Shown: one piece after another, positions 50,943-59,810 of the stretch
Layout: every line of letters starts with the position of its first letter
Position numbering within the stretch: the stretch's first letter is position 1
Assembly (NCBI RefSeq): GCF_031846305.1
Contig: NZ_JAVRHY010000014.1
Location: 13,044 to 77,043 of the forward strand
From: Spectribacter acetivorans
GTDB taxonomy: Bacteria; Pseudomonadota; Gammaproteobacteria; Nevskiales; Salinisphaeraceae
DNA: 64,000 nt
Direction of reading: 5' to 3'
Notes under the pieces: model-generated
Seen by the model: only the letters and a program-made list of their open reading frames with translations
Told to the model about the DNA's origin: nothing
The model's database searches: none
Position numbers and translations under genes: made by a program

Positions 50943-50979
50943 CGGCCAACATTGGCCAGGCACTGGCCAGTAGTGGCCA
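50943..50979. promoter_or_regulatory. phased TGGCCA array between pqqA and the histidine kinase gene
   Basis: Hexamers start at 50943 (CGGCCA), 50953, 50964 and 50974 (TGGCCA), that is at 10, 11 and 10 bp steps, so all face one side of the helix. The array lies about 120-155 bp upstream of the pqqA sigma-54 promoter and about 55 bp before the kinase gene, and shares its hexamer with the site in front of pqqB. Confidence 0.65.
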
Positions 50980-51031
50980 TCATGGCGTCGCGCCGGTCGT
51001 GCCCGACTCGCAAACCGGATAGCATCCGGCC

Positions 51032-52486
51032 ATGCCCCGTCAGTTCACGTTTTCACTCCAGGGCCTGCTCCGGGCCTATCTCGGCAGCCTTCTGGTGCTG
51101 GTGCTGGTGACCGCCGGCCTGTCGCTGGCCTGGGCGCTGGTGTGGCAGCAGAGCTCGCAGGCCTCGTTGCGGCTCAACGGGCTGCTGGTCGAGGCGCAGG
51201 CGGTACGCGGTGATCTTTATCGGCAGATGAAGGAGATCACGCGGCTGGGGGAAGCGCCCAGCCGCGACGCCTACTGGCGGCGGCTCTACCGTATCGACGA
51301 GCACTTCTACCTGATGCGTCAGTACGCTGACACTGACGCGACGCTGGAGGCCATCGGGCGGATGGAAGAGGCCTACGAACTCATCGGGGTGGTGCTCAAC
51401 CGGCTGGCCTACACCGCCAACCAGGCGCCCGATGAACGCCGCATCGACGAACTGCTCAACCCGGCCTACGATCGCTGGATGACCGGCGATTTCGAGATGG
51501 CCTACGATGACCTCAACGAACTGGTGGCCGACCGGCGGCAGACACTGCAGGCGCGGCTCGATCGCTGGCTGGCGCTGGCGCCCTGGGTGTCGGCGGTGCC
51601 GCTGATTCTGGCGGGCCTGATGGTCTGGCGGGTCAGCCGGCGCTTTCGCCGCGGGTTCACCCAGCCGCTGGAATCGCTGGTGCAGGGCACCGATGCGCTG
51701 GGCCAGGGACAGCTGGACCACCGGGTACCGGAGCAGGGCGTTGCGGAAATCCGTTATCTGGCCCGTACCCTCAACCGCATGGCGCGGGAGCTGGAGGCAA
51801 GCCGCCGGGAACTGGTGGAGCGTGAACGCCAGGCCGCGCTGGGCGCCCTGGTGCCGGTGATCGCGCACAACATTCGCAATCCCCTGGCCGGCATCCGCGC
51901 CAACGCACAATTGCTGGACGCCGAGGCGACCAGCGCCGAGGTGCTGGAAACCGGCGCCGACATCATGGAAGCCACCGATCGGCTGGAGCGCTGGCTGGCC
52001 GCGCTGCTGGCCTACCTGCATCCGTTGCGCCTGGACCCGGCGGCGCAATCCCTGGATGCGGTGCTGGAGGCCGCGGTAGCCGCGCTCGGCCCGCGGCCGG
52101 ATACCCAGGGTGTGACCATCCGCCGCCAGGGCGAGGATGTCCGGCTGAATCTGGACGGCGCGCTGCTGGAACAGGCGTTGCACGGCCTGATGTCGAATGC
52201 GCTGGAGGCCTCGCCCGCCGGCGGCAGGGTGGACATCACGCTGGCGTCTGACGAGCGCGTCGTGCGGGTGCATATCGACGATCAGGGGCCGGGCATGCGC
52301 ATCGAGCCCGATCCGGACGCCCGCGGCCCCCTGCCGACCACCAAGAAGCGGGGAACCGGGTTGGGCATTCCGTTTGCTTACAAGGTGGTTCAGGCCCATG
52401 GCGGGCAGCTGCGCTTCGAGGACCGCGATGGCGGCGGTACCCGCGTGACCATGATCCTGCCCCGCAGTGGCGGGGCGTCCGCATGA
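51032..52486 (+). CDS. NtrB/ZraS-like sensor histidine kinase
   Basis: A 484-residue inner-membrane kinase. Two membrane helices (about residues 12-35 and 183-203) flank a helical periplasmic sensor of about 145 residues, followed by a HAMP region. The H-box is VIAHNIRNPLAGI (about residue 280), and the ATP-binding domain has the N-box GLMSNALEAS, DDQGPGM and GTGLGIPFAYKVV. It overlaps the response-regulator gene by 4 nt, so they form a two-component pair. The signal is unknown; position beside pqqA and the TGGCCA array suggests control of PQQ genes. Confidence 0.9.
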   Translation: MPRQFTFSLQGLLRAYLGSLLVLVLVTAGLSLAWALVWQQSSQASLRLNGLLVEAQAVRGDLYRQMKEITRLGEAPSRDAYWRRLYRIDEHFYLMRQYADTDATLEAIGRMEEAYELIGVVLNRLAYTANQAPDERRIDELLNPAYDRWMTGDFEMAYDDLNELVADRRQTLQARLDRWLALAPWVSAVPLILAGLMVWRVSRRFRRGFTQPLESLVQGTDALGQGQLDHRVPEQGVAEIRYLARTLNRMARELEASRRELVERERQAALGALVPVIAHNIRNPLAGIRANAQLLDAEATSAEVLETGADIMEATDRLERWLAALLAYLHPLRLDPAAQSLDAVLEAAVAALGPRPDTQGVTIRRQGEDVRLNLDGALLEQALHGLMSNALEASPAGGRVDITLASDERVVRVHIDDQGPGMRIEPDPDARGPLPTTKKRGTGLGIPFAYKVVQAHGGQLRFEDRDGGGTRVTMILPRSGGASA

Positions 52487-53835
52487 GTCGCGGCGCCCGC
52501 ATTCTGCTGGTGGAGGACGAGGGGGCCCTGGCGCGCGCGGTCGCCCGGCGTCTGCAGCGGGACGGCCATGTGGTGGTCACCGCCGGCAGCCTGGCAGCGG
52601 CGCGGGACGCGGTGGACAAGCAGGCGCCGGATCTGCTGCTGCTCGATCTCAACCTGCCGGACGGTCTGGGTCTGGATCTGCTCGCCTGGATGCAGGACGA
52701 ACGCGGCATCCAGGCCCCGGCGCTGGTGATGACCGCCTACGGGGAACTGGATGACGCGATCGTCGCGTTGCGTCGGCGGGCGGTGGATTTCCTGCGCAAA
52801 CCGGTGGATCTGGATCATCTCTGCCGCGCGGTTGGCGAGGCGGTGCGTGGTGAAGCCCCGCGCCGTCCCGGGGCGCCGGATCGCGCCTCCGGTGCCACGG
52901 TTCTGATCGGTGAGTCACCGGCCATGCAGCAGATCCGCCACGAGCTGGCGCGGGTGGCGCCGCTGGGGCGTGGCGATGCCCCGCCCAACGTGCTGATTAC
53001 CGGCGAGACCGGTACCGGCAAGGATCTGGCGGCGCGGGCCCTGCACGAGGCCAGTCCCCGGGCCGCCGAGCCCTTTGTCCAGGTGGACTGCACCGCGCTG
53101 CCCGGGGAATTGATCGAGTCCGAGCTGTTCGGCCATGAAAAGGGCGCGTTTACTGACGCCCACCGCGCCCGCGACGGGCTGCTGGCCGCGGCGGGCGAGG
53201 GCACCGCGTTTCTCAACGAAGTGGGCGAGTTGCCGCTGTCGCTGCAGGCCAAGCTGCTGACCGCGCTGGAAAGCCGCACCATCCGCGAAGTCGGTAGCTC
53301 CCGGTCCCGGCCGATTGCCGCCTGGTTCGTGGCCGCCACCAATCGCGAGCTCGACGAACTGGTCGCCGAAGGCGGCTTTCGCAGTGATCTCTATTACCGC
53401 CTGCATGTGCTGAGTCTGCGCATGCCGCCGCTGCGCGAGCGGGGCGAGGACGTCATCGAGCTGGCCCGCCATTTCGTCGCGGATACCGCGGGCCGTTACG
53501 GCCTGGCGGCGCCGGAGGTCACCGCGGGTGCCGAGGCGGCGCTGCGCGGCTATCACTGGCCCGGCAACGTGCGGGAGCTGCGCCACGTGATCGAACGGGC
53601 GGTACTCATTCGTGCCGATCAGCGGCTGGAGGCCGAGCATCTTCAGCTGACGCCGGATGTGGCCGAGCCCGGGCCAGCGGCTGACGCCACGGACAATCCG
53701 ACCCTGGCCGGCCAGGAACGGGCATTGATCGAAGCCACCCTGGCGCAGACCGACGGCAATGTCTCGGAAACGGCCCGCCGGCTGGGTCTGTCCCGTGGGT
53801 CCCTGCGTTACCGCCTGGACAAGTACGGGCTCTGA
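52483..53835 (+). CDS. NtrC-family response regulator with altered Walker B
   Basis: A 450-residue regulator: receiver domain (residues 5-120) with phospho-acceptor Asp55, AAA+ domain (140-375) with Walker A GETGTGKD (174-181), and a Fis-type HTH at the end (GNVSETARRLGLSRGSLRYR). Two departures stand out. The sigma-54 loop reads GAFTDA (221-226) in place of GAFTGA, a variant seen in other members; and Walker B is TAFLNEVGE, with Asn245 where LFLDE normally has the Mg-coordinating Asp. That change may weaken ATP hydrolysis. It is the likely binder of the TGGCCA sites. Confidence 0.9.
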   Translation: MSRGARILLVEDEGALARAVARRLQRDGHVVVTAGSLAAARDAVDKQAPDLLLLDLNLPDGLGLDLLAWMQDERGIQAPALVMTAYGELDDAIVALRRRAVDFLRKPVDLDHLCRAVGEAVRGEAPRRPGAPDRASGATVLIGESPAMQQIRHELARVAPLGRGDAPPNVLITGETGTGKDLAARALHEASPRAAEPFVQVDCTALPGELIESELFGHEKGAFTDAHRARDGLLAAAGEGTAFLNEVGELPLSLQAKLLTALESRTIREVGSSRSRPIAAWFVAATNRELDELVAEGGFRSDLYYRLHVLSLRMPPLRERGEDVIELARHFVADTAGRYGLAAPEVTAGAEAALRGYHWPGNVRELRHVIERAVLIRADQRLEAEHLQLTPDVAEPGPAADATDNPTLAGQERALIEATLAQTDGNVSETARRLGLSRGSLRYRLDKYGL

Positions 53836-53838
53836 TGG

Positions 53839-54351
53839 TCAGGCGTCGATCACGGCATCCAGTGCCGGCAGCCAGGGCAGGTCGGTCACGCCGTAGTCCA
53901 CGCCCATCTGGCTGAGCAGGGTGGTGATCTGGCCACGGTGATGCGTCTGGTGGTTGAAGAAATGTGTCACCAGTACCCAGGCCGATAGCCGCCGGGTCAG
54001 GCCGTCGACATTGCTGGTATAGGTCATCGGTGCCGCGAGCCAGTCGGATGACACGATGGCCGCCCATTGCTCGATGGCCTCGTCGGTTGCGTGCCGCGCC
54101 GCGGTCAGTCGGTCGAAATCGGCATGCCGGTCTTCGCCGAGTCGCTGATCCACTGTGTCGCCGCGAAACCGGGCCAGCCAGGCCATATCGCCGTCGAGCA
54201 GGTGATTGAGGGTGCCGTGAAGGGAGCCGAAGAACGCGCCGCGATCCTGCTTGCGCTCGGGATCGTCAATAGTGGCGCAGACCGCATACAGCCGTTCGTT
54301 CATCCAGCGGTTGTAGGCAGCCAACGTGCGGACGTGATCGGGCGAGATCAT
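53839..54351 (-). CDS. DinB family protein
   Basis: A 170-residue four-helix protein. DinB/YfiT metal-binding His residues are visible: an early one in HGTLNHLLDGD, and HFFNHQTHHRGQ in the third helix. Family members are often thiol-dependent S-transferases or of unknown role. Convergent with the response-regulator gene and overlapping the MFS gene by 4 nt, it is part of the DUF815-MFS-DinB operon. Confidence 0.85.
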   Translation of the reverse strand: MISPDHVRTLAAYNRWMNERLYAVCATIDDPERKQDRGAFFGSLHGTLNHLLDGDMAWLARFRGDTVDQRLGEDRHADFDRLTAARHATDEAIEQWAAIVSSDWLAAPMTYTSNVDGLTRRLSAWVLVTHFFNHQTHHRGQITTLLSQMGVDYGVTDLPWLPALDAVIDA

Positions 54352-55619
54352 GCCGGGTCATCGCGATAGCCTAGTCCACCGGTTTCACGGCCGAGAAGGG
54401 TGGCGGCCAGGCCGACCAGATTGATCACGCAGAGCAGGGCCAGCCCGCGGCGGTAGTCCGCGTGCTGCAGCATGTCCCCGACCGCCTGGCTTTCCAGCAG
54501 CCAGCCGAATGCCGGCTGCAGGACGGCGGCGCCGAGAAACAGGCCGGTGTTCACCAGCGCGATGGCCATCCCGGTGTGCCGGAACGACACGCTTTCCTTG
54601 GCGGCGGTGTAGCAGACGACCATGCCCGCGGGGCACAGGCCGTGGGCCAGGAACAGCCACCAGGCGGATGCCCCCGGCCCCCAGGGCCCCAGCCAGGTAT
54701 AGAGATAGGTCAACAGCGACAGCACCGCGGCCGCTACGATCACGGGTTTGCGTCGCCCCAGCCGGTCGGACAGCCAGCCGGCAGCGAACGAGCCCAGGGC
54801 GAATGCCACCAGCGACAGCGTGACGTAGTCCGAGGCGCTGGTGCGGTCGAGCGCGAACACATCGTGGAACATGGGCACGGCCCACAGGCCGGAGAATGCA
54901 AAGAAGCTGCCTACCACCGCAAACAGGCCGGTGAAATGCGGCCAGAGCGCGCGATTGCCGGCCACGGCGGCCAGGCTCGACCACCAGGGCTCGCGGGGCG
55001 TGGCATCGGTGGTGCCGTGATCCGGGGTCGCGCTCGCCGGCCGATCCCGTACCACCAGATAGATTGCCACCGCCAGTAGCAACGAGATCAGCGCCAGCCC
55101 GACGAAGGCTTCTCGCCAGTCCACCCAGTTCAGCAGCCGGGCCAGCGGACTGACGCCTAGTACGGCGCCGGCGTTGCCGATCAGGATCACCACGCCGGCC
55201 ATGCGGGCGTACTGACGGGCATCGAACCAGTTGGCGTTGAATTTCATCAGCCCGACAAACGCGGTGGACACCCCCAGCCCCACCAGCAACCGACCGGCAT
55301 CGGCGGCCAGCAGCCCGCCGGCGGCGGCGAACAGCAGCGATCCGCCCGCCGCCACCAGGCAGCCGCCGGCCACGGTCAGGCGCGGGCCGTAGCGATCGGC
55401 CATGATGCCCGCGGGAATCTGCATGGCGGTGTAGACGTAGAAGTACACCGCCCCCAGCCAGCCCAGCGCCACCGCGCTGGCGTTCAGGTCCTGCCTTAGC
55501 TGATCGACGATCACCGTCGGGGCCACTCGGTGGAAGAAGGCCACCATGAAGGCGCTGGCCAGCAGCGAGAACGCGATCAGGCGCAGGCGACGCTGCCGCG
55601 GGTCGAGTGTCTCGGTCAT
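54348..55619 (-). CDS. MFS transporter
   Basis: A 423-residue transporter with 12 predicted membrane helices and a central loop near residues 205-225. The motif A-like segment MADRYGPRLT lies between helices 2 and 3, and its counterpart WLSDRLGRRKP in the second half. The overall sequence (FMVAFFHRVAPTVIVDQL near the start) resembles the anion:cation/hexuronate-like branch, but the substrate is open. The start is ATG 55619, overlapping the stop of the DUF815 gene; the open frame further upstream is shadow sequence. Confidence 0.85.
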   Translation of the reverse strand: MTETLDPRQRRLRLIAFSLLASAFMVAFFHRVAPTVIVDQLRQDLNASAVALGWLGAVYFYVYTAMQIPAGIMADRYGPRLTVAGGCLVAAGGSLLFAAAGGLLAADAGRLLVGLGVSTAFVGLMKFNANWFDARQYARMAGVVILIGNAGAVLGVSPLARLLNWVDWREAFVGLALISLLLAVAIYLVVRDRPASATPDHGTTDATPREPWWSSLAAVAGNRALWPHFTGLFAVVGSFFAFSGLWAVPMFHDVFALDRTSASDYVTLSLVAFALGSFAAGWLSDRLGRRKPVIVAAAVLSLLTYLYTWLGPWGPGASAWWLFLAHGLCPAGMVVCYTAAKESVSFRHTGMAIALVNTGLFLGAAVLQPAFGWLLESQAVGDMLQHADYRRGLALLCVINLVGLAATLLGRETGGLGYRDDPA

Positions 55620-56488
55620 GCGGGCTCGTCGGGTTGCTGGCCGAGCCAGTGCAGGGCGAACTGGCGGGCGGCGCGCCCGCTGCGCACGCCGCGAGCCAGC
55701 GCCCATTGCAGCGCGGCACGGCGGAACGAGGCATCACCGTCGACGGCTTGACCCAGTCGGTCGAGATGGCTGCGCACGATTGCCAGATAGGCGTCCTGAT
55801 CGAAGGGATAGAACGACAGCCACAGTCCGAAACGTTCCGACAGCGACAACTTTTCCTCGACCGCGTCGCCATGATGAATCTCGCCGTCCACGTTGCAGGC
55901 CTGGCGATTCTCGTCCAGGTATTCCGGCAACAGATGGCGCCGGTTGGAGGTGGCGTAGATCAGCAGGTTGTCCGGCGGCGCCAGCAGCGAGCCGTCCAGC
56001 ATTGACTTCAGGGCCTTGTAACCGGGGTCATCGTCGCCGAAGGACAGATCGTCGCAGAAGATGATGAACCGTTCGGGCCGATCGCTGAGCAACGGGGCGA
56101 TGTCCGGCAGGTCGACCAGATCCCGGGCATCCACCTGGACCAGACGCAGCCCGCGGTCCGCGAACTCGTGCAGCAGCGCCCGGATCAGCGAGGATTTGCC
56201 GGTACCGCGCGCGCCCCACAGGAGCGCATTGTTGGCGGGCTTCCCGTTCAGGAACTGACGGGTGTTGGCAACCAGGCTGTCTTTCTGCGCGGCAATGCCG
56301 TGCAGGTCCGACAGCGGCAGGTTGTTGACCCGGGATATCGGCTGCAGGCGATCGTGGCGGCTCCAGCGGAAGGCCGGCGCCTGCCAGTCGACCATGGCGG
56401 CACCGTCGGCCCGGCGTTCGAACCGGTCGAGCAGCGCCTCACCTCGGTCCATCAGGCCGTGAAGCCGTTGAATCAGCTGCTCGTCCAT
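55616..56488 (-). CDS. DUF815 family ATP-binding protein
   Basis: A 290-residue AAA-type protein. Walker A is GARGTGKSSLIRALL (about residue 96), Walker B is FIIFCDDLSFGDDD, and sensor 1 LLIYATSNRRHLLPEYL. This is the DUF815 family, cytoplasmic ATPases of unknown role. It is the first gene of a three-gene operon with MFS and DinB genes, joined by 4-nt overlaps. Confidence 0.88.
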   Translation of the reverse strand: MDEQLIQRLHGLMDRGEALLDRFERRADGAAMVDWQAPAFRWSRHDRLQPISRVNNLPLSDLHGIAAQKDSLVANTRQFLNGKPANNALLWGARGTGKSSLIRALLHEFADRGLRLVQVDARDLVDLPDIAPLLSDRPERFIIFCDDLSFGDDDPGYKALKSMLDGSLLAPPDNLLIYATSNRRHLLPEYLDENRQACNVDGEIHHGDAVEEKLSLSERFGLWLSFYPFDQDAYLAIVRSHLDRLGQAVDGDASFRRAALQWALARGVRSGRAARQFALHWLGQQPDEPA

Positions 56489-56541
56489 GGGGGCGGATGA
56501 TGGGCTGCGAACGGCTTCGTGGCAAGCCGGCCAGCAGCCAT

Positions 56542-56567
56542 AAAAAACCCCCGGCGGATGCCGGGGG
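56542..56567 (-). terminator. rho-independent terminator after the 188-residue secreted protein gene
   Basis: Minus-strand CCCCCGGC/GCCGGGGG hairpin followed by TTTTTT (56542-56547), 36 nt after the stop at 56603. Confidence 0.85.
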
Positions 56568-56602
56568 TCGTTTCGTCGGACGCTTTGTCGACGGCTACGC
56601 TA

Positions 56603-57169
56603 CTACAGGCCCGGCAGAGACGGCAGGCCACCGGCACCACCGCCAGCCGCCAGAAGCTGCTGCAGGATGGCCGGATCCAGCAAATCCAGCGGCAAGCCCA
56701 GGCCATCGATGCCCGGAATCGGCGACATGCCGCCACCGGTGCCGCCGGGAAGGCCCGGGAAGTCGAAACCGTCCGGCGCGAAGTTGCCGAAGATGTCGGT
56801 GAAGAAGGCGAAACCGTCTCCCGGGTTATTGAAACCGAGCAGTTGGTCCAGAACACCCTGATCGCCGGCCACGCCCTGCATGATGATAGTATCCACCAGG
56901 CCGCGCTGGACCTGCCCCGGATCCTGGTTGACCAGCAGTCCTTCCAGCAGGTCGTTCAGGCCGCCGCCGGCGGTGCCACGCAGCAAGCCGCTGTTGCTTC
57001 CGGTAGCGCCGTCCGTGGTGGGTTCCAAGTTCTGAGTCATCAGCGTGTTGACCAGACCATCAACCGGACCGGCCGGTCCGAGCAGGACGCCCACGAAGCT
57101 CTCGTTCTGAGCCGAGGCAGTCCCCGACAGGGAAAGGCCGAGCAGGCCTAGAGCAATCAAACGTTTCAT
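56603..57169 (-). CDS. secreted protein of unknown function, paralogue of the 57382-58062 product
   Basis: A 188-residue exported protein (signal peptide KRLIALGLLGLSLSGTASA). I do not recognise a family. The segment SGLLRGTAGGGLNDLLEGLL aligns with SGLIRGNAGVALNDTLAGLL in the next gene's product, so the two are paralogues. The C-terminal third is Gly/Pro/Leu-rich (FPGLPGGTGGG, PGIDGLGLPLDLLDP). It is probably a monocistronic gene with its own terminator. A surface or periplasmic structural role is a guess. Confidence 0.75.
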   Translation of the reverse strand: MKRLIALGLLGLSLSGTASAQNESFVGVLLGPAGPVDGLVNTLMTQNLEPTTDGATGSNSGLLRGTAGGGLNDLLEGLLVNQDPGQVQRGLVDTIIMQGVAGDQGVLDQLLGFNNPGDGFAFFTDIFGNFAPDGFDFPGLPGGTGGGMSPIPGIDGLGLPLDLLDPAILQQLLAAGGGAGGLPSLPGL

Positions 57170-57317
57170 TTTCCAGTTCCTCGTGAAATGTCGACAATTA
57201 TCAGATCAGGATTCGGTGGTTGTTCCGGTTGGTGCGCCGCCGTGCCGGTGTTCAACCTACGCAGTGTATCGGCGTTTTCCTACAGAACTTTAGCCTATTA
57301 TGTCGGCAATGCATGGG

Positions 57318-57347
57318 AAAAGAAAAGAGCCCCGCATGGCGGGGCTC
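57318..57347 (-). terminator. rho-independent terminator after the LPLIG-repeat protein gene
   Basis: Minus-strand GAGCCCCGC/GCGGGGCTC hairpin (57327-57347) followed by a T-rich tail TTTTCTTTTCCC, about 35 nt after the stop at 57382. Confidence 0.85.
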
Positions 57348-57381
57348 CGAAGTCGTCACAAATAACTGACTCTCGACAGGG

Positions 57382-58062
57382 TTACAGCCCCTCCAGTGTC
57401 GCCCCGTTCACCAGTGCCAGCGCCGTGGCCGGGTCGAGGTCGGACAATGGCAGCGGCAGGCTGTTGAGGGGCAGGCCGCCGGCACCGCCGGTTGCCAGGC
57501 CACCGCCCAGCAGGCCGCCGATGAGGGGCAAGCCGCCATCGCCGCCGAACAGGTCGCCGATCAGAGGCAGGCCACCGTTGTCACCGCCCAGCAGCCCGCC
57601 AATCAGCGGCAGACCGCCATCACCGCCCAGTAGCCCGCCGACCAGCGGCAGTCCACCGCCGTCACCACCGAGCAGACCGCCACCAAGGCCGCCGCCGTCG
57701 CCGGTGAGTGCCATAAGAAGGTTGGGCACCAGGCCGGGCCGGGTATCGTCACCAATGACCAGAAGGCCCACGCCGTCCAGGGTGGTGCCCAGATCCAGGA
57801 ACGGGTCCTGAAGCAGGCCGGCCAGGGTGTCGTTGAGCGCTACACCGGCATTGCCGCGAATGAGCCCGCTGCCGCCATCCGCGCCGGCCACGCTGCTCAC
57901 CAGCGGTTCGGCCTGAAAGGTTGTCAGCGTCTCCAGCAGACTGGGAACGACGCCATCACCCGCCAGCAACAGATTGAGCACACCGGGGTTGTCTTGGGCG
58001 AGGGCCGGGCTGCCATACAGCAGCCCGGCCATCACCACACCTATCAACGTCTTCTTCATCAC
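57382..58062 (-). CDS. secreted LPLIG-repeat protein
   Basis: A 226-residue exported protein with signal peptide MMKKTLIGVVMAGLLYGSPALAQ. Residues 130-195 hold four copies of a 14-15 residue repeat, GGLPLIGGLLGGD-like, each with a Pro-Leu-Ile/Val-Gly core. The N-terminal part is related to the neighbouring 188-residue protein. The repeat resembles segments of the 62472-63938 lipoprotein. Function is unknown; such Gly/Leu repeats might build an extended or aggregating structure. It has a good ribosome site (GAGGAAG) before the ATG. Confidence 0.78.
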   Translation of the reverse strand: MMKKTLIGVVMAGLLYGSPALAQDNPGVLNLLLAGDGVVPSLLETLTTFQAEPLVSSVAGADGGSGLIRGNAGVALNDTLAGLLQDPFLDLGTTLDGVGLLVIGDDTRPGLVPNLLMALTGDGGGLGGGLLGGDGGGLPLVGGLLGGDGGLPLIGGLLGGDNGGLPLIGDLFGGDGGLPLIGGLLGGGLATGGAGGLPLNSLPLPLSDLDPATALALVNGATLEGL

Positions 58063-58125
58063 TTCCTCCTTGAAGTTTCACGGGAACAGTCCTTTGTCCC
58101 GCCGCCGTATTGTCGGGTGACCGGC

Positions 58126-59655
58126 CTACCGCTGGCCGACCACCTTCAGTTCCACACGACGGTTCCGGGCCCGACCCTCGGGGTTGTCCGAGCCGTCGGG
58201 ATTGACGTTGGGTGCCACCGGCTGGCTCTCGCCATAACCGCGGGCCACCATCCGGCTGCGGTCGATACCCTGACCAACCAGGAACTCGACCGCGGATTCG
58301 GTACGTTCCTGCGACAGTTCAAGGTTGTAGGAATCGGAGCCGATCGAGTCGGTGTGACCGCCCACTTCCACGTCGAATCCGGGCGAGTCCTTGAGCGTTT
58401 CAGCCACGCCGATCAGGATCTGCTCGGCATTCGGGGTCAGCCGCGCACTGTTGAACTCGAACTTAACGCCCTGGAGCACGGTGCTCTGACCCACGGCACA
58501 GCCGTCGGTGGTCACCGGCTGACCCGGTGGGGTGTCGGGGCACTTGTCGCGGTCATCCGGCACGCCGTCGCCGTCGGAGTCGACCACCAGCGGGCAGCCA
58601 GATGCATTGACCTGCGTGCCCTTGGGCGTGTTCGGGCAATCGTCCTTGTAGTCAGGGACGCCGTCACCGTCGGAATCCAGCGGGCAACCGGTGTCGTCGA
58701 CCGGCACGCCGGCCGGCGTGTTCGGGCACTTGTCCGCGTAGTCGGGCACGCCGTCACCGTCGGAGTCCAGCGGACAGCCGTCGGCATCGACCGGGGCGCC
58801 GGACGGGGTGTTCGGGCACTTGTCGTCCACGTCCGGTACGCCGTCGCCGTCGCTGTCGGTCAGGGCGGCTGGAGCGAAGACATAGCGCAGGCTCAGCATT
58901 GCCGAGTGCTGTTCGTAATCCACGTCCGTGCGCTGGGTATTGCCGGTCGCCGGATCAGTGGCCTCGAATTCGGGATCATCGGCCTTGAAGAAACGGTAGC
59001 CGAGACCAAGAGCCAGGGTATCGCTCAGATCGAATTCAATACCGGCACCGAGCTGGGCTGCCAGCACGGTGTCGTCGGCGGCACCGCCGCCGGCGTCGAG
59101 CTCGATTTCGGCCGCACCAAGACCGCCACCCACATAAGGATGCCAGTTGCCGTCCGGATTGAAGTCGAACCAGGCATTGGCCATCAGGGCGGTCGACGTG
59201 ATGTCGCCGTCGGCATCGGTGTTACCACCCATGCCGTCATTGATCATGTCCAGATCGTTCTCGCTGTAGCGAAGCTGCAGTTCGGAACGGAAACCGCCTT
59301 CCCAGGCATAACCGAGTGACAGGCTGCCGAAGGCGCCGTCGTCGTACTCGATTTCGAAGTTCTGGGAGTTGCCGAAGCCTCCGGGTCCGCCCGGACCGCC
59401 GGGGCCGCCAGCACCAGGGCCGGTGGGGAAAAGGTTGATTAGTCCCGGGATGACCAGAAAGCCACTACCTGGTGTACCCGGCGTGCCTGGGCCGCCAGGT
59501 CCCCCGGGTCCGAACGTTTCCTGAGTCGCGTCGCTGTCGTTCAGCTTGCTGTAGCCGAGTCCGCCTTCCACGTACCAGCCCGGATCAACCGCGCCCGCCG
59601 TGGTGAACGAAAACGCCAGAGCGGCCGCCGCCGCCATGCGGAGGTTCTTGCTCAT
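58126..59655 (-). CDS. OmpA family outer membrane protein with thrombospondin type 3 repeats
   Basis: A 509-residue outer membrane protein. A signal peptide (residues 1-21) is followed by an eight-strand beta-barrel domain to about residue 245, interrupted near residues 40-85 by Gly/Pro-rich, collagen-like stretches (GPGGPGGPGTPGTPG). Four to five DSDGDGVPD..DKCPNTP repeats follow (about 255-375), which bind calcium in related proteins. The C-terminal OmpA domain has the peptidoglycan-binding signature GGHTDSIGSDSYNLELSQER and RVELKVV end. It probably tethers the outer membrane to the wall. Confidence 0.9.
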   Translation of the reverse strand: MSKNLRMAAAAALAFSFTTAGAVDPGWYVEGGLGYSKLNDSDATQETFGPGGPGGPGTPGTPGSGFLVIPGLINLFPTGPGAGGPGGPGGPGGFGNSQNFEIEYDDGAFGSLSLGYAWEGGFRSELQLRYSENDLDMINDGMGGNTDADGDITSTALMANAWFDFNPDGNWHPYVGGGLGAAEIELDAGGGAADDTVLAAQLGAGIEFDLSDTLALGLGYRFFKADDPEFEATDPATGNTQRTDVDYEQHSAMLSLRYVFAPAALTDSDGDGVPDVDDKCPNTPSGAPVDADGCPLDSDGDGVPDYADKCPNTPAGVPVDDTGCPLDSDGDGVPDYKDDCPNTPKGTQVNASGCPLVVDSDGDGVPDDRDKCPDTPPGQPVTTDGCAVGQSTVLQGVKFEFNSARLTPNAEQILIGVAETLKDSPGFDVEVGGHTDSIGSDSYNLELSQERTESAVEFLVGQGIDRSRMVARGYGESQPVAPNVNPDGSDNPEGRARNRRVELKVVGQR

Positions 59656-59810
59656 CCCTGATCCCCTTGATTGATGCAACCGGTTGTCCCCAAGCCGGCG
59701 CCGTAGCGCCAAAAACTTGACTTGCTAGAGTGTAACGCCGCGCCATGCGGTTGTACATACGCGTGCAAATGAAATTTTTGCGGCGTCAACCGGGGCTTGC
59801 AGCCGGTAGT

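Noticed and set aside
53139..53156. GAFTDA as proof of an inactive sigma-54 activator
   Set aside because: This variant occurs in other NtrC-family regulators; only the Walker B change was kept as a finding.
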